Positions 10,014 through 18,778 are shown, counted from the first letter of the stretch. The stretch: 32,605 bases of DNA from Oscillospiraceae bacterium (GCA_015068345.1 SVKS01000015.1:1-32605), one strand, 5' to 3'. Translations and numbers: made by a program. The notes: generated from the sequence alone by a model not told the origin.

Positions 10014-10042
10014 TTGACAAGGCGGTGAAAGTGTGGTACACT
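10014..10042 (+). promoter_or_regulatory. Sigma-A-like promoter
   Basis: TTGACA (10014-10019), 17-bp spacer, TACACT (10037-10042), upstream of the 10074 ORF. Confidence 0.65.
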
Positions 10043-10073
10043 AAGCCAAAATAAAGAAAAAGGAGCACAAGAT

Positions 10074-10796
10074 ATGAAACAGATCCCCATTTTGATTACC
10101 CCGGAACAGGGCAAAGCCCTGATCGCCAAAGCCATTGCCTCCCTTCCCGAGGTGGAGGAAGCCCTGGAACAGGGGACCATCGTGGTGATTGCCGGTACCA
10201 CCAACCGTTACGTAGCCCGGGAACTTCTCAAAAAAATCGGAGTGGAAGACGAGCTTCCCCTTTTCTATCGGGGCGCCACCGTACCCCGCGGGGCAAAACT
10301 GCCTGCATCGGGAAACGTGTACGACGTAGTGATCCAAAAGGGTCAGCGTGTAGAAGGCAAGACCATTTTCGACATAGCCCCCGAAATGGGCGTGGGGGAC
10401 ATCATTTTCAAGGGAGCCAATGCGGTTAACCTGTCCGCCGGAGAAGCGGGGGTCTTGGTTGGCAATCCCAAGCTGGGCACCACCTTGCCCCTGACCGAAG
10501 CGGTTTATGGCCGCCGGGTAAAATCCATCATCCCGGTGGGGGTGGAAAAGCGGGTGGAACTGCCCATCAACACCCTCTGTGCCCTTTCCACCGAGGCGGA
10601 AAGCGGCGGTCCCCGCCTGGCACCCCTGCCCGGTGAGGTATTTACCGAGCTGGAAGCCATTTCGGTGCTTTATGAAATTGAGGCCGAAATCTTTGCCGCC
10701 GGCGGCATTTTGGGGGCAGAAGGAGCGGTTTATTTCCTTTGCTCCGGGGATGAAGAAGAAATCCGTCGCCTGGAAGCCGATCTAAAGGCACTTTAA
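10074..10796 (+). CDS. Conserved-looking protein of unknown function
   Basis: 240-aa ORF with AAGGAG ribosome-binding site and its own promoter. Glycine-rich segments (GTIVVIAGTTNRYVA, APEMGVGDIIFKGANAV); no family recognised with certainty. Confidence 0.75.
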   Translation: MKQIPILITPEQGKALIAKAIASLPEVEEALEQGTIVVIAGTTNRYVARELLKKIGVEDELPLFYRGATVPRGAKLPASGNVYDVVIQKGQRVEGKTIFDIAPEMGVGDIIFKGANAVNLSAGEAGVLVGNPKLGTTLPLTEAVYGRRVKSIIPVGVEKRVELPINTLCALSTEAESGGPRLAPLPGEVFTELEAISVLYEIEAEIFAAGGILGAEGAVYFLCSGDEEEIRRLEADLKAL

Positions 10797-10798
10797 TG

Positions 10799-10828
10799 GT
10801 ATATTTCCCTTTTCTTCCGGTCATACTA
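10799..10828 (+). promoter_or_regulatory. Sigma-F-type promoter for the SpoIIQ-like gene
   Basis: GTATA (10799-10803), 15-nt spacer, GGTCATACTA (10819-10828). Matches the Bacillus sigma-F consensus GYATA-N15/16-GGNNANAHTR as I recall it. Confidence 0.6.
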
Positions 10829-10863
10829 CCAACGTACCATGATTCAGGAAGGAAAGGGAAATA
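10802..10863 (+). promoter_or_regulatory. RBS-sequestering stem-loop (read-through RNA only)
   Basis: 10802-10818 TATTTCCCTTTTCTTCC pairs with 10847-10863 GGAAGGAAAGGGAAATA: 17 bp with one U-G, ending at the base before ATG 10864. Confidence 0.65.
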
Positions 10864-11520
10864 ATGAAAACTGGAAAGAAATCTTTTTTTGCGGGAAAGG
10901 GCTTTTATGGGATCCTTCTCCTGTGCGCCATCGCGGTTGCGGTGTCGGGTTACGTGGTGTTTTCGGATGACCGGGAGGAATTGCCCGAACCGGTGAACGT
11001 GGAAATCTGGGAAGCCGATTTGCCGGAGGATGCGGCGGAAACCGAGGAAGCAGAAACCGAACCGACTGCCGGTAAGGCGGAGACCGATCCGGCGGAGGAA
11101 GTAGCCGCTCCGCTCACCTACCAGATGCCGGTTTCGGGGAGCGTATCCCAGTCTTTTTCCGGGGAGACCCTGGTCTACTCCGCCACTCTGGATGACTGGC
11201 GTACCCACAATGGGGTGGACATCGCCTGCGATCTGGGTTGCGAGGTGAAGGCCATTACCAAAGGGGCTGTGGTGGAGGTTGCCGCCGAAGGTCCTCTGGG
11301 GAATGCGGTTACCGTGGAGCACGCCGGGGGGATCCGGGCCGTGTATGCCAATCTGGCAAGCGACGTGACCCTGAAAGAAGGGGATCCGGTGGAAGCCGGC
11401 ACCTGCATCGGCCGGGTGGGGAACAGTATGTACACCGAAAACGCCGAGCAGACCCACCTGCACCTGGAGGTTATGCGGAACGGAAGCTACATCGACCCCA
11501 TGCTCCTCTTTGAAAAGTAA
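10864..11520 (+). CDS. M23 family metallopeptidase-like protein, SpoIIQ-like
   Basis: N-terminal TM helix, then M23/LytM fold signature (HNGVDIACDLGCEVKAITKGAVVEV, THLHLEVMRNGSYIDPM). Downstream of spoIIE and of a sigma-F-like promoter. Confidence 0.82.
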   Translation: MKTGKKSFFAGKGFYGILLLCAIAVAVSGYVVFSDDREELPEPVNVEIWEADLPEDAAETEEAETEPTAGKAETDPAEEVAAPLTYQMPVSGSVSQSFSGETLVYSATLDDWRTHNGVDIACDLGCEVKAITKGAVVEVAAEGPLGNAVTVEHAGGIRAVYANLASDVTLKEGDPVEAGTCIGRVGNSMYTENAEQTHLHLEVMRNGSYIDPMLLFEK

Positions 11521-11525
11521 AAAGT

Positions 11526-11558
11526 AAGGGACTGACCAATTTGGCCGGTCCCTTTTTT
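11526..11558 (+). terminator. Rho-independent terminator
   Basis: GGGACTGACC AATTT GGCCGGTCCC followed by TTTTTT. Confidence 0.75.
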
Positions 11559-11672
11559 GTGTATGGGCCCGGAAAAAACGATACCGTCCGCCAAAGAAAA
11601 CAGGGAGAGGGACGCAGGAGCTATGACATGAGGAGTGAAATACGTCTTAATAAAATCTTAATAATTATTTTG

Positions 11673-11701
11673 TTGCAAAATAAGAAATTCTGTTGTACAA
11701 T
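11673..11701 (+). promoter_or_regulatory. Sigma-A-like promoter of first SBP-like lipoprotein
   Basis: TTGCAA (11673-11678), 17-bp spacer, TACAAT (11696-11701). Confidence 0.6.
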
Positions 11702-11761
11702 GGAAGTAACACAGAAACAGAAAATACTGTTTTAGAGAACAAAAACAAGGAGGAATCCAAC

Positions 11762-14095
11762 ATGAAACTGAATACCAAGCGTATCACCGCCCTTGTGCTC
11801 GTCTTGCTCATGACCGCATCCCTCCTTGCATCCTGCTCGGCAGACACTAAATACGAAGTCTTACACGAAGAAAATAATTCGGCCCCATTTTATGAAAAAT
11901 ACGCAGGCAAGAAAGTTGACCTTAGTCTTGGAGACAAGGAAACTGTTATGGATGCGGCTGAAATAGATGGCGGAATACGGCTTACCGTCGGAACTACAAA
12001 CGATGAAGCAGAGGAAGTCTATGGTACCGGGAATGGAATTCCCTACAAGACAGAATACCGCTATTACGATATGGCGTTTGAGGAAGATATCACAAAACGG
12101 GAGAACACAATCCCCTATCACCAGATCGCATCGGTTACAGATTCTTCTTTGGAGTTGATTTTTGGTGGGGAGCCCTTCGAAAGTCCGGAATGGGGACGCG
12201 GAGCACAGTACCACTTCTACCAGAATGGCAAGATTCAGGAAGGGGCCATATACCCGGAACGGGATCTGTTTGGAGCAGACGTAAATACGGTGGCGGCACA
12301 GTATAATGCCATGGCACAGATCATGCTATACGAGGGTGCTCCTTATGCCTCTATGAACTACTGCTCAATAGGGGAAGGGGAAAACGGCATTTATTATTAC
12401 AGAACGGAGAAGGGCGATTACCTTTATATCAACGGCAGTTTTGTGGATACCTGGTCCTGGACTCCAGGGGATCCACACTACACATTCTGTGGCCTTACCG
12501 GTATCAACGGAGTTCCTTATGCCTTGCTGGAAATAGAAGGGCAGGGACGGCTGATTCCTTTGACAGCCGAAACAACCGAGCTTACTTTTGATGGAATTGA
12601 TATTGGCGGGAAACCCACCGGCGGTGCGTTCACCGACGGCAGGTGGGGGTACTTCATGAGTGATTCCGAGCTATGGCGAACAGACGGAAAAGAAACTAAA
12701 TGTATTGCCGACCTGATCCCCTATGGGATCAACAAAACATCGGTAGTACGTTCGGTTTGTTCTCTCTCGGATGGGCGCATTCTGGTGGTGGCCGACGGCA
12801 AATTGATCGAACTTTCCGATGCGGAAAGCAACAACGAACAAACAAAACTCTATACCATCGGGGTCATTGACCATTATGGATCTTTGGATGATCTCAATCT
12901 GGCCGTTTCCAAGTACAACGATAGCTCAGAAAAGGTATATTTCCGAGTGAAGGAGTACGACAACCTGGCAAATCTAAACCTGGCCATCCTCTCTGGAGAC
13001 ATTGCCATGGTAGTGACCTCAAATCGCTTTGCATTGAATCAACAGGTAAAACAGGGAGCGTTGGCCTCTTTGGATGAGGTGGCACCCAGGCTATTTGAAA
13101 AGGACGTATTGATCGAGACCGTTGTGGATGCCACTCGAATGGATGGGGTCTGTTATTATCTGCCGGAAACGTTTGACGTTCAAGGGGAAAATCTTACCGA
13201 CCCAAGCTTAATCAACGATGGAACCCTTTTTGATACTCGGCAGGAGTATTATGATTTCATTATACAAAACGATCCCGATTATTTTAAGCGGAGGACGCCT
13301 GAAGATATTTTCGATACATTTGCAAACGACCTTGACCAGTGGATCAATTGGGAAGAATATACCTCACATTTTGATGACGGAACCTTTGAAGATATGCTGG
13401 TATTTTGCAATCAAGGCGTTTCGGAGGACGAAGCGGAGCAATATCAGAGTTGGCTGTCGTCTGTTTTTCCCGGACAGTTTGCACGTGATTGGACGGTTGG
13501 GAGCTTTATATTAAAGGATTCTGTGGAGAGTTTCCGCTTTACGGAAGTAAAAAAAGCGCAGGATTATCAGAAAGCAATAAGGGAAAGCGAACACAATTGG
13601 GTTCAACTGGATTTTCCCATGCCGTCGTCGGTTCATGACGGTTACGGAATTATTGCACACAACTTTTTCGCTGTGGTCGAAAATGAAAAAAGTCGGAATA
13701 CAACAGGTGAGCTTCTCGAGTGGTTGATTTTAGAACACGTGACAGAGGAATTTCCTGACGAAGGAATTTCACTTTGGATTAGAGACGGATTTTCCATAAA
13801 CCGTGACGAAACCGACCGGTATCTACGCAGGCTCCTGAATGCTTATGTAGATCCGGAAGAGAATCCAAAAAAGAAGGAACTTGCCCAGCTCCAAAACTCA
13901 ATGAGCGGGGAGGAACCGTATAAAACCACCTGGAGCTATATTCATAATGCAGATCATTTTGTTTATACCGAGAATGAAATATACGAGGTCATGAAAAAGG
14001 AAGCGGCAAGCTATTTCTCCGGAACCATCACCGCCAAGCAGGCCGCCGACTACGTGCAAAACCGCATTTCGCTTTACCTGGCGGAACAGAGCTAA
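11762..14095 (+). CDS. Lipoprotein with C-terminal extracellular solute-binding-like region (paralog 1)
   Basis: Lipobox LLASC, AAGGAGG ribosome-binding site, real start ATG 11762 (the ORF-track start lies in the promoter). C-terminus TAKQAADYVQNRISLYLAEQS resembles sugar ABC SBPs. Confidence 0.8.
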   Translation: MKLNTKRITALVLVLLMTASLLASCSADTKYEVLHEENNSAPFYEKYAGKKVDLSLGDKETVMDAAEIDGGIRLTVGTTNDEAEEVYGTGNGIPYKTEYRYYDMAFEEDITKRENTIPYHQIASVTDSSLELIFGGEPFESPEWGRGAQYHFYQNGKIQEGAIYPERDLFGADVNTVAAQYNAMAQIMLYEGAPYASMNYCSIGEGENGIYYYRTEKGDYLYINGSFVDTWSWTPGDPHYTFCGLTGINGVPYALLEIEGQGRLIPLTAETTELTFDGIDIGGKPTGGAFTDGRWGYFMSDSELWRTDGKETKCIADLIPYGINKTSVVRSVCSLSDGRILVVADGKLIELSDAESNNEQTKLYTIGVIDHYGSLDDLNLAVSKYNDSSEKVYFRVKEYDNLANLNLAILSGDIAMVVTSNRFALNQQVKQGALASLDEVAPRLFEKDVLIETVVDATRMDGVCYYLPETFDVQGENLTDPSLINDGTLFDTRQEYYDFIIQNDPDYFKRRTPEDIFDTFANDLDQWINWEEYTSHFDDGTFEDMLVFCNQGVSEDEAEQYQSWLSSVFPGQFARDWTVGSFILKDSVESFRFTEVKKAQDYQKAIRESEHNWVQLDFPMPSSVHDGYGIIAHNFFAVVENEKSRNTTGELLEWLILEHVTEEFPDEGISLWIRDGFSINRDETDRYLRRLLNAYVDPEENPKKKELAQLQNSMSGEEPYKTTWSYIHNADHFVYTENEIYEVMKKEAASYFSGTITAKQAADYVQNRISLYLAEQS

Positions 14096-14130
14096 TATGT
14101 ATATCGACCCGCAATCGCGGAGCGATAGAA

Positions 14131-14172
14131 CGCCCCGGCTGTGATGACATGCACCACAGCCGGGGCGTTTTT
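14131..14172 (+). terminator. Rho-independent terminator after paralog 1
   Basis: Perfect 13-bp stem CGCCCCGGCTGTG/CACAGCCGGGGCG, 11-nt loop, then TTTTT. Confidence 0.9.
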
Positions 14173-14175
14173 GTT

Positions 14176-14239
14176 GTAGGGGCGCGCATTGCGCGTCCGC
14201 CACGGGCCGCCTGCGGCCCGGAAAATGGGTTTTGTGCAG
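14176..14239. repeat. GTAGGGGC-frame double-hairpin module (copy 1)
   Basis: GTAGGGGC + GCGCATTGCGC hairpin + CGGGCCGC-CT-GCGGCCCG hairpin + ATGGGTTTTGTGCA tail. Confidence 0.7.
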
Positions 14240-14264
14240 ATTTGGATCCGCCGCACCTGCGGTA

Positions 14265-14815
14265 CGGGTTGCCCGGCCCGGGAAGAGAGTTCTTCTGCGG
14301 CAGAGGTTCCATGTATCGGTCGCGTTTCGAAGAAAATCGACCGGGGGGGACAAAAATGTGACGACAGGAGCAATTAAGGGGGATTGTCGGCAGGGAGACG
14401 ACAACCCCTCCGGGTTCGCGGATTTCCAATGGAAATCAACGCTCACCCACCTCCCCTTACACAGGGGAGGCAAATCCGCCGCACCTGCGGTTGCGGACGG
14501 CGGGACGGGAAACCCGTCCCCTACGATGGGAAACCTGCCGGGTACGGCATAATGACCTGGTTTTGCGCTAGCAAAATTTTCGGGCCGGTGGGGCCCGAAA
14601 AAATGGTCATATGCGATCGATCCGCATTTGCGGAGCGATCATGTAGGGGCGATTCACGAATCGCCCGCCCCGGGCCGTTTACGGCGCGGGGAATGGGATT
14701 TGTGCAAAATCGTACAAACCCTCTCAGTCTGCCCGAAGGGCAGACAGCATTTGTCCCCTGCGGGGACGCCCCCTGACATTGCTTACGCAATGCCATCCCC
14801 CAAAGGGAGAGCCAA
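14265..14815. repeat. 551-bp intergenic repeat, copy A
   Basis: Near-identical to 18779-19330 by direct reading, except one internal hairpin module (14643-14706). Confidence 0.95.
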
Positions 14816-15097
14816 ATCCGCCGCACCTGCGGTGCGTACGGCGGGCCGGGAAACCCGGCCCCTACAGATGCGTGGTGGGGGTCCCGTCGTGGGAGCCGGG
14901 TCATCCGGCCCGACGATCTCCCACGTAGGAGCCAAACTAAGTCGGCCCGGTTGCAGAGATTTTTGATTTGTGAAATGCCGATTTAGAGTCGTTCAGCCCC
15001 AGAGGAACCTTCGTACTGTCTGTAGGTTCCTGCGTGCGGGCCGACATGCGCTACATTCCTACGTCATTCCGCTTAGTACGGCCCCTACGGCAGGACC

Positions 15098-15113
15098 AAA
15101 TTCTTAAGAATTT
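15098..15113. repeat. 16-bp perfect palindrome AAATTCTTAAGAATTT
   Basis: Self-complementary, 20 bp upstream of the -35 of paralog 2. Confidence 0.8.
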
Positions 15114-15133
15114 ATGAAGATGAACGAACGATA

Positions 15134-15163
15134 TTGACAAGAATAGCTATCTATGTATATAAT
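15134..15163 (+). promoter_or_regulatory. Sigma-A promoter of paralog 2
   Basis: Consensus TTGACA (15134-15139), 18-bp spacer, consensus TATAAT (15158-15163). Confidence 0.8.
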
Positions 15164-15199
15164 AAAATTACAAATCAATCACGTAAGGAGGAACCCGAC

Positions 15200-17530
15200 A
15201 TGAAACCCACCAGCAAACGCATTACTGCTCTGCTTCTCCTTTTGCTCATGACTGCGTCCCTCCTTGCATCCTGTTCGGGGGGTGGAGCGGGGGAAGCCCA
15301 AACGCCCGAGAAAGAGGAAAACCAGATCCCCGTCTTTGACGAGTACAAAAGCAAAACGGTGGGCTTGGGACTTACGGAAAACGAGATGGTTATGGACGTG
15401 ATGGAGGAGGACGGTAAAATCCGTGCCACCATCGCCGTGGCAGAATCGGATTTTGACCCGGACAGGTATTATGGCATTCCCTCCTCCACCGAATACCGTT
15501 GGTATAGCCAGGACTACGTGGAGGATACGGCGAAACGGGAAAAGACCGGATCCGACCACGAGCTTACAGCGGCGGCAGTCCCCAACCAAAACGTTGTGCT
15601 GGGAGGCAAAGCCGTCAAGGGCTTCAGCTTCTTTGGACTCCAATGCCAATTCTGCCGGGATGGAAAACCCATAGGGGACGTACTGAGCCATTTTTCGGAG
15701 GATAGTCCCTCCGCAGACGACGGAACAACCTTCGCTTACGGAGCCCTGACACACGCCATGGTATATGAAGACGTGATCTATGCGGCTATGGAAGAAGGTA
15801 CGTGGTCAGAGGGCATCGTACATTATTGGAATGACTGGAGCGGTCTCCTGTGCATTGACGGACGAATGATTGACGTGCAAACCTGGAAACCCGGGTATCC
15901 CACAGATTTTGCCTTCTGTGGGCTCATCGGTTTAGGTGGAAAGCCCTACGCCCTGCTTACCGTGGATGGGAAGGGGTTGTTGGAGCCCCTGAACCCCGAA
16001 ATGACCGAACTTACCTTTGAGGGAATGGAAATTGAGGTGGTCCCCACCGGAGGAGCTACAAGCGACGGCAGATTCGGGTATTTTATGAGCGGAACCGAGC
16101 TTTGGCGCACCGATGGGAAGGAGTGTACCCTGCTTGCCGATTTAACTCCTCATGGGGTCACCCTGTCCTCCGGGCTACGGACGGTATGCTCCCTTGCGGA
16201 CGGGCGTATTCTGGTCACCATTGACGGGAAATTGATCGAGCTTTCCCCGTCGGACGGGAGCGAAGAACAGGAAGCCATTTACAACATTGGTGTGCTGGAT
16301 TATTATAATCCCTGGGGCGGAATGGATGACCTGAATCTGGTGATTGCCAAATACAACGACCAGTCGGAAAACGGTTATTTCCGGATCAAGGAATACCGCG
16401 ACGTGGCCAACCTGAACCTGGCCCTCCTTTCCGGAGAAATCGCCATGGTGATTACCCCGAACCAGTTTGTGTTGCAGAATCAGGTAAAACAGGGAGCCTT
16501 GGCATCCCTGGAGGACGTGGCACCCAAGCTTTTTGAAAAGGACGTTTTGATTGAAAGCATCGTAGATGCCGCCCGGATCGACGGAGTTTCCTATTATCTG
16601 CCGCGGTATTTTGATATCCGCGGGGAGTTGATCACCGAACCGAGTTTATTGAAGGACGGAAAACTGTTTGAAACCCGGCAGGAGTATTACGATTTTATCA
16701 CGCAAAACGATCCCAATTATTTTGAACAGAACACACCGGGAGATATTTTTGATACCTTTGCCCGGGATATGGATGAGTGGATCGATTGGGAAGCTAATAC
16801 CTGCCACTTTGACGACGGCACCTTCGAAGCGCTGTTGGAATTTGCAAGCCAGGGAGCTACCCAGGAGGAAGCGGATCAATATGAAAGTTGGTCGTGGAGC
16901 CAAAGTCAGTTTGGCATACACTGGAAGGTAAGCTCTTTCACCTTGTCGGATGGAGTGGAAAACTACCGCTTTACCGATTTGGAAAAAGCCCTGTCTCACC
17001 AGGCAACAGCGGCCAAACCCAATGCCCAAAATGATGACCCTGCAGCCTGGGCGCAGATAGATTTCCCCATGCCCTCCAGGGTACACGACGGATATGAGAT
17101 CTTTGCCCAGAACTTCTTTGCCGTGGCAAATCAGGAGAAAAGCCAGGAAGCTGCGGGAAAGCTTCTCACCTGGTTGATTCTGGAGGATGTGGAGGAGAAA
17201 TTTCCGGACGATCAGGTATGGTATTGGATAAAGATGGGATTCTCCATCAACAAGGATGAAACCGAACGCTATCTTGGCCGACTCCGAAATGCTTTCGTGG
17301 AAGAGAGTAACGGTCTGGATATGATGCACAACCTGAAGTGTGGGGAAAAACAGTACAAAACCACCTGGGACTACATCCATAACGCAGACCACTTCCGTTA
17401 TGCCGATAACGAGCTATTCGACGTGATGAAAAAGGAAGCGGTAAACTTCTTTGGGGGTCAGACCACAGCCAAACAGGCCGCCGAGTACGTGCAAAACCGG
17501 ATTTCCCTCTACCTTGCGGAACAGAGTTGA
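15200..17530 (+). CDS. Lipoprotein with C-terminal extracellular solute-binding-like region (paralog 2)
   Basis: Signal peptide and lipobox nearly identical to paralog 1 (RITALLLLLLMTASLLASC), colinear homology throughout. Start ATG 15200 with AAGGAGG; the ORF-track start is the -35 box. Confidence 0.82.
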   Translation: MKPTSKRITALLLLLLMTASLLASCSGGGAGEAQTPEKEENQIPVFDEYKSKTVGLGLTENEMVMDVMEEDGKIRATIAVAESDFDPDRYYGIPSSTEYRWYSQDYVEDTAKREKTGSDHELTAAAVPNQNVVLGGKAVKGFSFFGLQCQFCRDGKPIGDVLSHFSEDSPSADDGTTFAYGALTHAMVYEDVIYAAMEEGTWSEGIVHYWNDWSGLLCIDGRMIDVQTWKPGYPTDFAFCGLIGLGGKPYALLTVDGKGLLEPLNPEMTELTFEGMEIEVVPTGGATSDGRFGYFMSGTELWRTDGKECTLLADLTPHGVTLSSGLRTVCSLADGRILVTIDGKLIELSPSDGSEEQEAIYNIGVLDYYNPWGGMDDLNLVIAKYNDQSENGYFRIKEYRDVANLNLALLSGEIAMVITPNQFVLQNQVKQGALASLEDVAPKLFEKDVLIESIVDAARIDGVSYYLPRYFDIRGELITEPSLLKDGKLFETRQEYYDFITQNDPNYFEQNTPGDIFDTFARDMDEWIDWEANTCHFDDGTFEALLEFASQGATQEEADQYESWSWSQSQFGIHWKVSSFTLSDGVENYRFTDLEKALSHQATAAKPNAQNDDPAAWAQIDFPMPSRVHDGYEIFAQNFFAVANQEKSQEAAGKLLTWLILEDVEEKFPDDQVWYWIKMGFSINKDETERYLGRLRNAFVEESNGLDMMHNLKCGEKQYKTTWDYIHNADHFRYADNELFDVMKKEAVNFFGGQTTAKQAAEYVQNRISLYLAEQS

Positions 17531-17583
17531 AATAAAACCGCCGGATATTTGTATTTTGATTTTTCAGAAAGGGAGGACAAAAC

Positions 17584-18651
17584 ATGAAGAAATCCTTTTT
17601 TCGTCTGGCGCTTATTGCCTGTCTCTGTTTCCTTGTGACATTACTTTCCGGATGCGGTCTATTTCCCAAGGGGAAGAGATCTTTGGAAAAGGACCTGCTC
17701 GAAAGCGACCTCTTGCTACTGCCTATCGGTGCGGAAGTGACGGAATTTGAAATCGTTGACCGTGTGACCGACCGCAAAGCGAAAACCGACGTGGCAACCA
17801 TTTCCATGGAAATTGACCATCCCGACGCAATGGCAAAGCGTGGATATACCATGGAATATATCCTTTCGGATGAGGGTTGGACGTTGGAGTCTGTCAATGA
17901 CTATGAGGAGGGGGAGGTTGTGTGGGAAACCAACCCAAAATCCACCCCCACGGAGGAGGAGGTTTTTAGCGCCCTTCAAAAAGCTTCCAGGGAAGCCATG
18001 GATCTTTACTATGCGGAATATGTACAGGCTTCCGCGTGTGGGTATTTTTTCGACGAAAATTGTACTATGCTGGTGTTGCAGGAAGATACTGTCCAAACGG
18101 CAGGTAAGCATACCTATACCGCAACCGTGACGACAAACAGGGAATGGAAAAACGTGAAGGTAACCGAAACGGAGGAAGCCCATTTCGTATTTAATCCCAA
18201 AACCTTTGCATGGGAGTTTACGGATTACGTCATTCTGAACGTAGATGCCGATTGGAACATCGACGGAGAATACCACACCGAGGCCGGAGTTACAATTGGC
18301 GTGGAGGTTGGAGAAAACGTCAGCGCCGGGAGTGATGCCGACTATTTCGGTTTTGACTTCGTATTTGCCAACAAATCCAAATCTGTTTTTACTTATACTA
18401 CCGCAAGCGGGGTGACATACACCCATGCATTGACCCAATTATGGATTCCTTGTTCGAAGGGGATTGCTACAAGTGCTGCAAACTTCGAGACGGATGGCAC
18501 GAAAGGTCTTTGGTTGGGTGGTGTGGAGTTTGTTCCGGACGGAACGAAACCGATCGAGCCTGTGAATGCCCAGGTAACCATCTATCCCGAAAAAATAACC
18601 TATCAGGATCAAAGTTTATCCGTTTACAGGAAGGAGATCCTTTCGAAATGA
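17584..18651 (+). CDS. Lipoprotein of unknown function
   Basis: MKKSFFRLALIACLCFLVTLLSGCG lipobox, GGGAGG ribosome-binding site, 54 bp after paralog 2 (probably cotranscribed). Confidence 0.75.
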   Translation: MKKSFFRLALIACLCFLVTLLSGCGLFPKGKRSLEKDLLESDLLLLPIGAEVTEFEIVDRVTDRKAKTDVATISMEIDHPDAMAKRGYTMEYILSDEGWTLESVNDYEEGEVVWETNPKSTPTEEEVFSALQKASREAMDLYYAEYVQASACGYFFDENCTMLVLQEDTVQTAGKHTYTATVTTNREWKNVKVTETEEAHFVFNPKTFAWEFTDYVILNVDADWNIDGEYHTEAGVTIGVEVGENVSAGSDADYFGFDFVFANKSKSVFTYTTASGVTYTHALTQLWIPCSKGIATSAANFETDGTKGLWLGGVEFVPDGTKPIEPVNAQVTIYPEKITYQDQSLSVYRKEILSK

Positions 18652-18715
18652 AGCTTGCTCTCCGGCAGAGCAAGGATAGCTTTGTATATCCCCCGCAATT
18701 GCGGAGTTATAGAAT

Positions 18716-18756
18716 GCCCCGGCTGTGATGACATTCACCACAGCCGGGGCGTTTTT
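18716..18756 (+). terminator. Rho-independent terminator after lipoprotein 3
   Basis: 12-bp stem GCCCCGGCTGTG/CACAGCCGGGGC, then GTTTTT; near-copy of the 14131 terminator. Confidence 0.9.
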
Positions 18757-18778
18757 GCTTGAAGTTATCCGTAGGGGC

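Noticed and set aside
14131-14172. Strong palindromes as mobile-element ends
   Set aside because: This and 18716-18756 are simple stem + T-run terminators after genes; no transposase or target-site duplications seen.
13898-14473. Minus-strand ORF MPPLCKGRWVSVDFHWKSANPEGLSS..., also found at 18616-18987
   Set aside because: Looks conserved only because the DNA repeat is duplicated. In the shared part I counted mostly amino-acid-changing differences (I/N, P/S, A/V), and the C-terminal parts are unrelated, so it is not behaving as a gene.
14149-14966. Several short plus- and minus-strand ORFs within repeat A
   Set aside because: Overlapping frames across palindromic repeats, no RBS, no family.
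15134-15199. ORF-track N-terminal extension MTRIAIYVYNKITNQSRKEEPD of paralog 2
   Set aside because: It starts at the -35 TTGACA and reads through the -10; the RBS and signal peptide support ATG 15200.
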